The notes under the pieces: model-generated
Databases searched by the model: none
What the model saw: only the letters and a program-made list of their open reading frames with translations
Told to the model about the DNA's origin: nothing
Program-made: the position numbers and the translations under genes
Assembly (NCBI GenBank): GCA_024680445.1
Contig: JAILCJ010000200.1
Coordinates: 1 to 12,607 of the forward strand
Source of the DNA: Campylobacter sp.
Lineage (GTDB): Bacteria > Campylobacterota > Campylobacteria > Campylobacterales > Campylobacteraceae
Length of the DNA: 12,607 nucleotides
Reading direction: 5' to 3'
In this document: positions 1 through 7,878 of the stretch, one piece after another
Position numbering within the stretch: the first letter of the stretch is position 1
How the letters are laid out: every line of letters begins with the position of its first letter

Positions 1-612
1 AAGGGTGTTTGTAAAAATTTTATCATTGCAAGCTTGTAAAATTTCTAAACTTGCATATCCACATAAAACGCTAAGTGCTGTAACATTTGCATTTTTAGCT
101 GCTTTTGCATCAATAGGCGTATCACCTATCATAAAAACTCCGCTTTTATCACTAACTCCAAGCCTTGAAAGTGCTAAATTTATGGGTTCGGCGTCCGGTT
201 TTGGTTTTTTAACACAGTCTTTGCCAACCAAGGTCTTAAAGTATTTTCCAACGCCAAGATGATTTAATAATTTTGGTAAAAATCTACTTCCTTTTGTTGT
301 AACTACGCCAAGTTCGGCAAATTCACTAGCCATTAGTATGGCTTCTTTTGCACTATCAAGTAAGCATGTTTGTGCTAAAAAAACAGAATGATAAAATTCT
401 CTATAACTGTCTATATAGTTTTTTACTTCATCTTTTGGAGCACCAAGTTGAAAAAACATATCATCAAGAGTATGTCCGATAAGGGATTTAAGTTTTTCAT
501 GATCAGGACGAGCTTTGCCATGCGATAAAAAGGCATTGTCAAAACTATAAAGTATAGCAGGGGTTGAATCGATAAGAGTTCCGTCGAGGTCAAAAAGTAT
601 GGTTTTTTGCAA
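1..612 (-). CDS. HAD-family phosphatase, phosphoglycolate phosphatase-like (3' end cut by the window)
   Basis: This is a haloacid dehalogenase-type hydrolase, most like phosphoglycolate phosphatase (Gph), which clears 2-phosphoglycolate left by DNA repair. About 204 residues are visible and the frame is still open at base 1, so the C-terminus is missing. All four HAD motifs are present: FDLDGT near residues 7-12 with nucleophile D8 and acid D10, TTKG at 105-108, a lysine in KKPKPD near 135-140, and MIGDTPID near 161-168. The N-terminal frame contains no ATG. A TTG at 612-610 sits seven codons before the nucleophile, and the in-frame stop upstream is the stop codon of the OmpA-like gene, so TTG is the best start, although the ribosome site before it is weak. 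The gene lies 48 bp after the OmpA-like gene, with a hairpin between. The substrate cannot be told from sequence; other HAD phosphatases share these motifs. Confidence 0.88.
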   Translation of the reverse strand, partial: MQKTILFDLDGTLIDSTPAILYSFDNAFLSHGKARPDHEKLKSLIGHTLDDMFFQLGAPKDEVKNYIDSYREFYHSVFLAQTCLLDSAKEAILMASEFAELGVVTTKGSRFLPKLLNHLGVGKYFKTLVGKDCVKKPKPDAEPINLALSRLGVSDKSGVFMIGDTPIDAKAAKNANVTALSVLCGYASLEILQACNDKIFTNTL

Positions 613-631
613 AAATGAATCTTTAAAGGGG

Positions 632-653
632 CGAGCCTGAAAGCTCAGGCTCG
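632..653 (-). terminator. Perfect 9-bp hairpin after the cadF-like gene, no U-tract
   Basis: An inverted repeat CGAGCCTGA / TCAGGCTCG with a 4-base loop lies 8 bases past the stop codon of the OmpA-like gene and 19 bases before the TTG of the phosphatase gene. The stem is GC-rich for this genome. On the minus strand the bases after it are CCCCTTTAAAG rather than a run of T, so it is not a classic intrinsic terminator. It may attenuate read-through, protect the 3' end of an abundant outer-membrane protein mRNA, or both. Confidence 0.55.
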
Positions 654-660
654 AAATAAA

Positions 661-1662
661 TTATTTTTTAAATGTAGCTTCAACGCGTCTGTTTTCAGCA
701 CGGCCAGCTTTAGTTTTGTTATCAGCGATAGGTCTAGTTTCGCCATAACCTACAGTTGTGATTCTATCAGCACTTACGCCGAATTTTTCAAGAGTTTTAG
801 CAACTGCGTTAGCACGTTTTTCTGAAAGTTTTTGGTTGTAAGCTTCTTTACCTACACTGTCAGTGTGACCAGCAAGAGCAACTGTGTAATTGCTGTTTTC
901 TGCCATAAAGTCAGCAACTTTTTTGATTTCTTTTGCATAGCTTTCGCTTACTTTGTAGCTATCAAATGCAAAGTTTACACCAAGATCACGTAAAACGATA
1001 ACTTTTTCGCAACCTGTTTCATCAACTACTACACCAAGTGGAGTGTTAGGGCATTGATCAACATCATTTAAAACACCGTCTTTATCATCATCAAGATCAA
1101 CTGGAGCAGCAACTGGAGCAGCAGCAACAACTGGAGCAGCTTTTGCACCAAGACCTATACCAAAGCCGAGTGAATAGAATAAGTTGTGATCACCATGTCT
1201 AAATTTGATAGCGTCACGAGCTTCTGCTTTAAGAGCAAAAACGTCTGTAACTTGATAGCGAAGTCCAAGACCGTATTGGCCAAAACCAGCGTCTTTGTTG
1301 TCTATGAATTGTTTTGGTAGATCTTCGTAACCAAGACCAGCTAAACCATAAAGGCTAAATTTACCAAATTCTACAATGTCTTTTGTAACATTTGCAAAAT
1401 ATCTAACTGCACGACCTTCGCGATCAACATTGTTAATCGTTTCTTTTACTTTATGTGAATAGTCTGCACCTAGTTCAAATTGATCGAAAAATAAACCTTC
1501 TAGGTTTTTAGCAGCTCTAAGACCGAGAGTTAAGTGCTCATCGATATCTAGGTTGCCTTCTGGGTGAACGCCACCAACTGTTGGAGTGATTTCGTAGTTA
1601 TATGCAGAATTAGCAGCGAAAAGTGCTGATGCTGCAACCATTGCTAAAGCAATCTTTTTCAT
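661..1662 (-). CDS. cadF: CadF-like OmpA-family outer-membrane protein
   Basis: This 333-residue protein is an outer-membrane beta-barrel joined to a periplasmic OmpA peptidoglycan-binding domain, and it resembles Campylobacter CadF, the fibronectin-binding adhesin. It has a signal peptide (about 1-20, MKK start, cleavage near ANSA), a barrel to about residue 172, an Ala/Pro linker (173-188), a calcium-binding thrombospondin type 3-like stretch (189-205, DxDxDG form), cysteines C204 and C218 that could form a disulfide, and the OmpA domain from about 225. D268 in GHTDSVG and R283 fit the pair that holds diaminopimelate in this family. Against remembered C. jejuni CadF (319 residues), the barrel aligns through 'YGLGLRY..TD.FAL', but the fibronectin-binding FRLS position reads YQVT (136-139). 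Calling it cadF rests on sequence and gene order; adhesin function is not shown. The start has a strong AAGGAA ribosome site 8 bases upstream and its own promoter. Confidence 0.88.
   Translation of the reverse strand: MKKIALAMVAASALFAANSAYNYEITPTVGGVHPEGNLDIDEHLTLGLRAAKNLEGLFFDQFELGADYSHKVKETINNVDREGRAVRYFANVTKDIVEFGKFSLYGLAGLGYEDLPKQFIDNKDAGFGQYGLGLRYQVTDVFALKAEARDAIKFRHGDHNLFYSLGFGIGLGAKAAPVVAAAPVAAPVDLDDDKDGVLNDVDQCPNTPLGVVVDETGCEKVIVLRDLGVNFAFDSYKVSESYAKEIKKVADFMAENSNYTVALAGHTDSVGKEAYNQKLSEKRANAVAKTLEKFGVSADRITTVGYGETRPIADNKTKAGRAENRRVEATFKK
1099..1140 (-). repeat. 12-bp in-frame repeats in the CadF linker
   Basis: On the plus strand the unit AACTGGAGCAGC occurs at 1099-1110, 1111-1122 and 1129-1140, the last two separated by AGCAAC. 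On the coding strand each copy supplies an Ala-Ala-Pro-Val step, giving the linker between barrel and OmpA domain. The unit is a multiple of three, so copy-number slippage would change linker length without breaking the reading frame. Confidence 0.75.
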
Positions 1663-1702
1663 GTAAATACTTCCTTTCCTTACGTTGTATTTTTTGAAAT
1701 TG

Positions 1703-1720
1703 ACTTAGGATTATAACACA
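1703..1720 (-). promoter_or_regulatory. Promoter of the cadF-like gene
   Basis: On the minus strand a perfect TATAAT lies at 1715-1710, preceded by TTTTGTGT, which is the T-rich extended -10 layout typical of Campylobacter sigma-70 promoters. No -35 box is apparent. A start site near 1703 is inferred, giving an untranslated leader of about 40 bases that ends in AGGAAAGGAAG before the ATG at 1662. Most of the remaining 1721-1800 is AT-rich with no further clear signal. Confidence 0.7.
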
Positions 1721-1801
1721 AAATTTTTAAATTAATTATAAAAAAGTAAACAAACGGCAACTTTTAAATAAAAAATATAAAAAATTGCGTAAAATTTGAT
1801 C

Positions 1802-1823
1802 TGCTCGGACAAAAATCCGAGCA
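1802..1823 (-). terminator. Hairpin downstream of rpsI
   Basis: An 8-bp stem, TGCTCGGA / TCCGAGCA, with a 6-base A-rich loop lies 33 bases past the rpsI stop. On the minus strand no immediate T-run follows (CAGATCAAATTTT). A smaller 5-bp stem (GGCAA/TTGCC, 1839-1851) sits between it and rpsI. It is the likeliest end of the rplM-rpsI transcript, but its efficiency cannot be judged from sequence. Confidence 0.5.
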
Positions 1824-1856
1824 AGTTTGTGCAATATCGGCAAAAATTGCCAAATA

Positions 1857-2246
1857 TTAACGTTTTGAGAATTGCGGACTTCGTCTCGCTTTTCTTCGAC
1901 CGAATTTCTTTCTTTCTACTGTTCTTGAATCGCGAGTTAAAAGACCTTTTGGTTTTAAAATCGCTCTAAAATCAGCATCCATTGCGGCAAGAGCACGTGA
2001 AATTCCGTGTCTTAGTGCTTCTGCTTGTGCAGAGTAGCCGCCGCCTAAAGTTGTTGCTGTAACATCTATAAGGCTTTCTTGTTTTATGGCAAGAAGTGGT
2101 TGGATAACTTTTAATTTAATTGCTTCGTGACCGCCAAGCCAAGTGTTTAGATCCATGCCATTGACTAAAATTTTACCGCTACCAGATTTTACAGTAACTT
2201 TTGCAATAGCTGTTTTTCTTTTACCTGTTGCATAAATTTTTGCCAT
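1857..2246 (-). CDS. rpsI: 30S ribosomal protein S9
   Basis: Ribosomal protein uS9 of the small subunit, whose C-terminal tail reaches the P-site tRNA. The 129 residues match the usual bacterial length. Diagnostic stretches are [12 protein letters not shown] near the N-terminus, [20 protein letters not shown] in the middle, and the basic end [18 protein letters not shown], whose last Ser-Lys-Arg is the universal tRNA-contacting tail. The ATG is 2 bases after the rplM stop codon, and the ribosome site AAGGA lies within the last rplM codons, so the two genes are co-transcribed and probably translationally coupled. Confidence 0.98.
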   Translation of the reverse strand: MAKIYATGKRKTAIAKVTVKSGSGKILVNGMDLNTWLGGHEAIKLKVIQPLLAIKQESLIDVTATTLGGGYSAQAEALRHGISRALAAMDADFRAILKPKGLLTRDSRTVERKKFGRRKARRSPQFSKR

Positions 2247-2248
2247 AA

Positions 2249-2677
2249 TTATTTTCCTTCTTTTTTAGCGATTTGTGCAGTGTGTGGGTGTTTGCTACCT
2301 TCATACACTTTTAGTTTTTTAATCATTTCTTTGCCAAGTTTGGTTTTTGGAAGCATTCCGCGAACGGCAAGCTTGTAAAGTTTAACTGGATTATTTACGA
2401 GTAAATCGCCAAATTTTTCACTTTTAACGCTGCCAAAATAGCCAGAGTGTCTATGATATAGTTTTTGCTCCGCCTTGTTTGCGCCTGTGAATTCAGCTTT
2501 GCTAGCGTTGATGATAACAACATAATCGCCACAATCGACATTTGGTGTGTAGTTTGGTTTGTGTTTGCCTCGAAGTAAAGTTGCAACTTCTGTTAGCAAT
2601 CGACCAAAGCGTTTGCCGCTCGCATCGATCACGATCCAGTCGCGTTTAACTTCGTTTGGCTTTGTTATTTTTGTCAT
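2249..2677 (-). CDS. rplM: 50S ribosomal protein L13
   Basis: Ribosomal protein uL13 of the large subunit, an early assembly protein that binds 23S rRNA. The protein is 142 residues, the normal length. Recognisable parts are the N-terminal [19 protein letters not shown], the [20 protein letters not shown] region, and the conserved YHRHSGYFG and [12 protein letters not shown] segments. The ribosome site AAAGG stands 6 bases before the ATG. It is the first gene of the rplM-rpsI pair, the standard bacterial arrangement, and is preceded by a 93-bp gap carrying its promoter. Confidence 0.98.
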   Translation of the reverse strand: MTKITKPNEVKRDWIVIDASGKRFGRLLTEVATLLRGKHKPNYTPNVDCGDYVVIINASKAEFTGANKAEQKLYHRHSGYFGSVKSEKFGDLLVNNPVKLYKLAVRGMLPKTKLGKEMIKKLKVYEGSKHPHTAQIAKKEGK

Positions 2678-2699
2678 TTTTTGCCTTTGCCAAATAAAA

Positions 2700-2770
2700 T
2701 TAAAATGGGATTTTATAAAAATAAAGCTTATATATAGCTGAATTTAAGTAAAATTTAAATTTATATCTTT
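2700..2770 (-). promoter_or_regulatory. Probable promoter region of rplM-rpsI
   Basis: The gap between addA and rplM is strongly AT-rich. On the minus strand TATAAAAT at 2717-2710, preceded by TTTATTTT, fits a Campylobacter -10 box and would give a leader of about 26 bases. A second candidate, TATATAA, lies at 2734-2728. No convincing terminator for addA is visible here, so upstream read-through remains possible. Confidence 0.5.
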
Positions 2771-5527
2771 TTAAATTGATAAAAATTTTATTTCGGATTT
2801 TAAAATATAGAAAATTCCAGCTTTTATGCTTTTTTGTGGATATATTTTGCCTAAAATTTCTTTGTATTCGCTAACTTGTTTTACATTTTCTTCTACCGAA
2901 AAATCAGAACTTTTGTAGTCTATGATAAACATTTCATCGCCTTTTTCACAAAGCAAATCAAGCTGTTTTGTGGCACCTGCAAAATTTAGCATTTGTTCTT
3001 TATAAAGTTTGGCACCGCTTGTAATGCTTAAAAAATCTGCGTTATTTACTAGCATAATCGCTCGATTTTGTATATCATCAAGGCTTTGAGTATCAAGGTA
3101 TTTTGCAAATTTGTTTCTCATCGCCAAATTTGCATTTTTAATAGAAATTTCATCAAATTTGATACACATTTCAAGCAAATAGTGCAGTGCTAAGCCAAAA
3201 TAAATGGCATGTAAATTTTTCTCGTTATCTTGCGTTTGTCCGCTGGTTTCGTCGTTGGCAACTTTAAGAAGCTCTATCTTTTTAACATCTTTTTTATTGA
3301 CTTTCGCTTGCTTGCTTTTTACAATTTCACCTTGTTTAATTTCGGCAAGATCGATATATTCTACATATTCGGTTTTGTTTTTTGTATAAGGTGTAAAATA
3401 GCTTGGATTTTTGCCGTTTATATCTATTTTTTTAATGATAATAAGTGAATTTTTTGCCCTTGTCATCGCAACATAAAGCTTATTTATCTCTTCTTGTTTA
3501 TCTAAGTTTTCATGCAAATTTTTTAAATCGGCGTAATCATCATCGTAAAATTCTCTGTTTTTTACTTTTAGTTTAATTTCCCAACCATGCTGCATATCGT
3601 ATTCGTATAAAAAGTTTTCGGTGTCATTTCTGCCACCGCCTATGATATCGCATAAAATTACATGTTCAAATTCCAAACCTTTTGACTTATGAACCGTCAT
3701 GATTCTTACGCCTTGCGGTGCGTTTGCTATGATATTTTCTTGTGATTTTTCAAATTCGAAAATAAAATCAATAAGACTTTTTGAGCTTGCACTAAGTTGC
3801 AAAAGATATAAGACATTTAGGTTTTTTAGACTGATTTTTGCCATTTTTGCAAGGTAAAGCAAGCTTTCGCATGCTGTTTTTGCAGGGTTTAAACTAAGTT
3901 TAGTAAAATCTGCGTCATAAAAAGTTTTTGCATTTTGGCGGTAAATTTCGTCGCCAAACAAGCAAAATTTGGCGTAATTTATAAGCCCAAAAACAGCCGG
4001 ATCATTTTTAAGAAAAATCTTGCCTTCAACTTTGCTTTGTATATTATTTTCTTCTAATGCCTTTGATATATCGTAAATATCATCATTTTTCCAGCATAAA
4101 ATGCAAATATCATCAAAATTTACGCCATTTTCATGTAAAAATTTTACTTTTTCAACGCTTTTGGCGATTATGTCATTATCTTGACAAACTTCTACATAAC
4201 CGGGTCTATCGACGCCATCTTTTTGGGTTGGAATTTGTGGGATATAAGGCGAATAGGCTGGGAATTTTTTCTTAAATGTTTCATTGACAAATTCGACTAG
4301 AATTTTTGCACTGCGGTAATTATAGTTTAGATTGTCTTCTTTTATCTGTGAAAAATCGTTTTTTAGCTTATCAAAAAGTTCTTTTTTGCCACCGCGAAAA
4401 CGGTAAATTCCTTGTTTTGTGTCCCCAACATAAAAAAAGCTTCCAAGTCCTTTTTGTCCGTATCCTGCAAGTATTTCGGCTATCAAAGGTTTGATGATAT
4501 CGTATTGACTGACGCTAGTGTCTTGAAATTCGTCTATGAGTAAGTGTTTTATGGTCGAATCTAGCCTAAAATACAGCATATCTTTGTCTATGCCACTCAT
4601 AAGTTTATACACTAGTTTGTTTGTATCGTTAAAGCTTAGTTTATCGTTTTGTTTGATGTATTCTAAACGCAAATCTTTATAAATTTCGATATATTTTGAA
4701 ATTTGAGCGAGTTTGTAGGCTTCTAATTCGTTAAAATAATTTTTTAAAGCCAATTTTAAATCATCAAATTTGATTTCAAATTCCGGGCTGCTAAATTTTT
4801 TAAACCAACTATGATCTGCTAAGCAGTGTTTTTGAATCATGGCCTGCGAAGTCATTTCATGTGGAGTTTTTGTTTTGTCAAAAATCCCATAGGTTTTATC
4901 TTCTGGGGAAATATTTTGTTTAAACCACTCTATGACTTGCATGACGGCAACATCACTTGGCATAGGAGATGGTGCAAAACTTAGGTTTTCAATATTTAAA
5001 AACATATTTTCTAGGTTATCAAGAAAACTATTTTTAGAATTTTCAGAATTTATGACATAGTCTATAAAATCATTTAACAAAACGTGACTTGATGAAAGTT
5101 TGTCTATAAATTTACTCTCTGTATCAAATTCGAGTTTATCTTGGCTTTCGAAATTTGGACTTAGCCCTAAATTTAGGCTAAAAAGTCGCAAGATAAGAGC
5201 AAAAAATGCATCAAATGTTGTTATTTTTAGTTTGGCATTTAAAAAATCATCTTTTACTAGATCTCGTTTTTTTATTACCTCGTTTTCGCTGATATTTAAA
5301 ATTTTGGCGAGTTCGTTTCGTTCTGCTTTTTTTGCGTCGCTATGTAATTGCATGAAAGTGGAGATGATACGGCTACTCATTTCATTGGCCGCTTTGTTTG
5401 TGAAGGTAAGCGCCGTTATGCTTTTTGGATCTGCACCATTTAGCAAAAGTGCGATATAACGCACGCTTAACGCAAAGGTTTTGCCACTGCCTGCACTTGC
5501 TTTTAAGGCTAAGAAATTTTCTATCAT
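2771..5527 (-). CDS. addA: AddA-type RecB-like helicase-nuclease
   Basis: This is the motor subunit of the AddAB complex, which unwinds and resects double-strand DNA ends and loads RecA. The 918-residue protein is a UvrD/RecB-like superfamily 1 helicase with a C-terminal PD-(D/E)XK nuclease. Visible motifs are Walker A ASAGSGKT (10-17), motif Ia TFTNKAANEM (41-50), Walker B LLIDEFQDT (329-337), motif III VGDTKQGIYRFRGG (367-380), motif IV-like NYRSA (403-407), motif V VHKSKGLEF (612-620) and motif VI YVAMTRAKN (685-693). The nuclease residues appear as H782, D857 and D870-Y871-K872. It is shorter than Bacillus AddA (about 1200) but near the size I recall for epsilonproteobacteria. Its ATG overlaps the addB stop by 4 bases (ATGA), with ribosome site AAAGG inside addB, so the two are translated together. 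Confidence 0.94.
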   Translation of the reverse strand: MIENFLALKASAGSGKTFALSVRYIALLLNGADPKSITALTFTNKAANEMSSRIISTFMQLHSDAKKAERNELAKILNISENEVIKKRDLVKDDFLNAKLKITTFDAFFALILRLFSLNLGLSPNFESQDKLEFDTESKFIDKLSSSHVLLNDFIDYVINSENSKNSFLDNLENMFLNIENLSFAPSPMPSDVAVMQVIEWFKQNISPEDKTYGIFDKTKTPHEMTSQAMIQKHCLADHSWFKKFSSPEFEIKFDDLKLALKNYFNELEAYKLAQISKYIEIYKDLRLEYIKQNDKLSFNDTNKLVYKLMSGIDKDMLYFRLDSTIKHLLIDEFQDTSVSQYDIIKPLIAEILAGYGQKGLGSFFYVGDTKQGIYRFRGGKKELFDKLKNDFSQIKEDNLNYNYRSAKILVEFVNETFKKKFPAYSPYIPQIPTQKDGVDRPGYVEVCQDNDIIAKSVEKVKFLHENGVNFDDICILCWKNDDIYDISKALEENNIQSKVEGKIFLKNDPAVFGLINYAKFCLFGDEIYRQNAKTFYDADFTKLSLNPAKTACESLLYLAKMAKISLKNLNVLYLLQLSASSKSLIDFIFEFEKSQENIIANAPQGVRIMTVHKSKGLEFEHVILCDIIGGGRNDTENFLYEYDMQHGWEIKLKVKNREFYDDDYADLKNLHENLDKQEEINKLYVAMTRAKNSLIIIKKIDINGKNPSYFTPYTKNKTEYVEYIDLAEIKQGEIVKSKQAKVNKKDVKKIELLKVANDETSGQTQDNEKNLHAIYFGLALHYLLEMCIKFDEISIKNANLAMRNKFAKYLDTQSLDDIQNRAIMLVNNADFLSITSGAKLYKEQMLNFAGATKQLDLLCEKGDEMFIIDYKSSDFSVEENVKQVSEYKEILGKIYPQKSIKAGIFYILKSEIKFLSI

Positions 5528-7866
5528 GTTCGACCTTTACATATCATTGCGTAGTGGCAATACTTGCATTTGTTTGTAAAGTTGGGCTCAAATTTTGGCT
5601 TGTTATCAAGATAATCTTTTGCGAGTTCTAGTTTTTCTTTTAGCATAGCAAAGCTTGGTTTTTTGTTGTCTTTTAAAATTGCGATATTCATTTCTTTTTT
5701 TAAATCATAAAAATAGCTTTCATACTCATGCCCTAAAAAGGCCTGATAAAAACTTAGTTGAAGCCCATCTGTTGGGATGGATCCGCTTTTGTAATCATAT
5801 ATTATTATCTCATCACCGCGTTCATCGACTCTATCTATAATGCCTTTTAGTTTAAAGCCTTCAAAATCCACTTCATCAAAATTTTGTTCTAGGCTTTTGA
5901 TGCTCCAACCATCGGCAAAATGGGCGTTTTGGTTTTTTTCAAAAAGTTTAAATTTGTGTTTTGCTATCTCAAAATCCATTTTGCTTATGTTTTTGCTTTT
6001 TAAAATATCTATAAATTTTGCTAAATCAAAGTGATTTTTTGAGTTAAGAAAAAATTCGTATAAAGCTTCATGATAGGCAGTGCCAAGAGCGGTATTGCTT
6101 TTTTTATCCAGATATTTTTCTTCTCCGTATTTTTTTATGTAACGATAATAATATTGTCTAGGACATTGTAAAAGGGTGCTAAGTCTTGAAAATGAAATCG
6201 GACTAGAATAAAAATCGTGTTTTATATCTTCAAAATTTTCTTTAAATTTTGCCGAAATTCCGTCTCTAAATAAATTTAAATAGCTTTCATCATCAAATTC
6301 TTTATCCTCTATGCTTGTAAATTCTCGTAAAAACCTCGAAGCTATCGAATTTTCGTTATCGACATAGCTAATGGCTACTTTTTTGGCATTAAAAATCAAA
6401 CACTCATAATAAAATCTTTGCAAATTTTCTCTGTCTTTATAGCTTACAAGTCCCGCTTTTTCACGCACTTTTGAGCTTAAAAACATTTCGTTTACGCTTC
6501 TTTTTGGTATTAAATTATCATTAAAATCAACTATGATAACACCATCGAAACTAAGACCTCTTGATTCGAGCAAACCCATAGCTCTAACTGCTCCGCCGCC
6601 GACGCTATCAAGACTGGCTGTATTTAATCTAATAAGTAAAAATTCGCAAATTTGCGCTAGGCTAAGTTTTTTGTCTTTTAGTAAATTTGATAAGAAAAAA
6701 AGTTCTTGATCTAAAATATCATCAAGCTTGCTTTCTATGCAAATTTCGTTAAGTTTAAAAAGCAAATCACGCACATAGGCAATCTGTGGAGTTTTATGAA
6801 AATTGGCTTTAAATTCTTCGAAAAGTTCAGGATTTAGAGCATTAAAATTTAAAAAGCTATCGTCTTTGTTTAAGATATCATTTTCAAAATAATCTTGACG
6901 AAAATTTACATTTTTTTCTTGTTTTAAAATCTCGCAAATTCTTGATAAAAGTGTATAAAATTGCGTAAATTTGACGCTTTTGCCCATGGCAAAACTTAGC
7001 ATTTTATCTTTATCATATGCTCTTAAAATTTCAGCAAAATTTTCATCGGGCAGTATCACAGCGATATTTTCAGCTTTTATGCCTTCGCGAATAAAATTTG
7101 AAATTTTTTCAAAAATATAAGCTGCTTGAAGGCTTTGTAAGGCAAAAGGTCTACATAAAATCGTTTTATTTTGTTTGCACTCACCAAGTTTTACAAGCTT
7201 AGCGGTGCTTAAATTTAATTCGTAGTTGCAATATAAATCAGTGATTTTATCCTTGCTAAAAGTTTGAATTTTATCAAGTAGTTTTTTGTTGAGTTTAGAA
7301 GTGCTAAATAAAATTTTGACTTCGCTAAGTTGTGAAATTTTATTTAAAACTTCCCACTCAAATTCGCTTAAAATACCGTCAATTTTTATGTTGATTTTAT
7401 TAAATTGAGCGATGTAGTCCTCGTTGATACTATAAATTTCTGGTAAAACTATATCATCATAAAGTCCTTTTTTGGCTAGGATATCTTTATAATTTTGTGC
7501 AACTTGGCTTAAAATCTCGATATGTTCTTCATAGTGCGCATAAATATCGCTAAATTTTAAATCTTCAAAAGTCTTTTTTTGATGAGAAATTTCTTTAAAA
7601 AATGAAAAAAGGTAGTCGTTATTTTTTAAAAATGCAAAAAAATCATTTGGAATTTTAAGCACGGTGTTTGCTTGCTTACAGGCAAAACAGGCTTCACTCA
7701 TGTATAAAAGTGCTTCGCTTTCGCCAAGTTCAACCCTGCCTTCAACCTTGACACATCGTGATAAAAATTCACCTAAACTTATGCTTTTTGGTACAAGGGT
7801 ATCTTGAAAATTTAAGTTGAATTTTCGAATTTGCCTAAGGCTAGTAAAAACGTTTAATTCTTGCAA
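5524..7866 (-). CDS. addB: AddB-type nuclease subunit with an Fe-S motif, TTG start
   Basis: This is the partner of AddA in double-strand break processing, 780 residues long. The C-terminal PD-(D/E)XK nuclease is clear: GTAYHE with H599, GIIDRVD with D678, and YDYKSG with D691 and K693. Four cysteines flank it, C568 (QCPRQYYY) and C767-C770-C776 (CxxC-x5-C), the pattern that binds a 4Fe-4S cluster in AddB. The N-terminal half has no Walker A motif, so I see no ATP-binding site; the middle keeps a helicase-like VRAMGLLESRGLSFDGVII stretch (427-445). The frame has no ATG before residue 56, while the family-like beginning 'ELNVFTSLRQIRKF' starts at a TTG (7866-7864), and the same frame is closed by the stop of the upstream gene five codons earlier. 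The gene is 12 bases after the FixH-like gene, which suggests shared transcription. Confidence 0.92.
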   Translation of the reverse strand: MQELNVFTSLRQIRKFNLNFQDTLVPKSISLGEFLSRCVKVEGRVELGESEALLYMSEACFACKQANTVLKIPNDFFAFLKNNDYLFSFFKEISHQKKTFEDLKFSDIYAHYEEHIEILSQVAQNYKDILAKKGLYDDIVLPEIYSINEDYIAQFNKINIKIDGILSEFEWEVLNKISQLSEVKILFSTSKLNKKLLDKIQTFSKDKITDLYCNYELNLSTAKLVKLGECKQNKTILCRPFALQSLQAAYIFEKISNFIREGIKAENIAVILPDENFAEILRAYDKDKMLSFAMGKSVKFTQFYTLLSRICEILKQEKNVNFRQDYFENDILNKDDSFLNFNALNPELFEEFKANFHKTPQIAYVRDLLFKLNEICIESKLDDILDQELFFLSNLLKDKKLSLAQICEFLLIRLNTASLDSVGGGAVRAMGLLESRGLSFDGVIIVDFNDNLIPKRSVNEMFLSSKVREKAGLVSYKDRENLQRFYYECLIFNAKKVAISYVDNENSIASRFLREFTSIEDKEFDDESYLNLFRDGISAKFKENFEDIKHDFYSSPISFSRLSTLLQCPRQYYYRYIKKYGEEKYLDKKSNTALGTAYHEALYEFFLNSKNHFDLAKFIDILKSKNISKMDFEIAKHKFKLFEKNQNAHFADGWSIKSLEQNFDEVDFEGFKLKGIIDRVDERGDEIIIYDYKSGSIPTDGLQLSFYQAFLGHEYESYFYDLKKEMNIAILKDNKKPSFAMLKEKLELAKDYLDNKPKFEPNFTNKCKYCHYAMICKGRT

Positions 7867-7878
7867 ATTTTGTTCTCA

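Noticed and set aside
5..262. Plus-strand reading frame of 85 codons at the window start
   Set aside because: It lies opposite the HAD phosphatase, whose four motifs are intact on the minus strand; the plus-strand product has no recognisable features.
1839..1851. Small hairpin GGCAA/TTGCC after rpsI considered as the main terminator
   Set aside because: The stem is only 5 bp with a 3-base loop and lacks a T-run; the larger stem at 1802-1823 is the better candidate.
2395..2586. Second minus-strand frame inside rplM
   Set aside because: It is out of frame with the clearly conserved L13 sequence and has no independent support.
5100..5459. Plus-strand frame of 119 codons within addA
   Set aside because: It is antisense to the Walker A/motif Ia region of AddA; the Ser/Phe/Leu-rich product is typical of antisense shadows in AT-rich genes.
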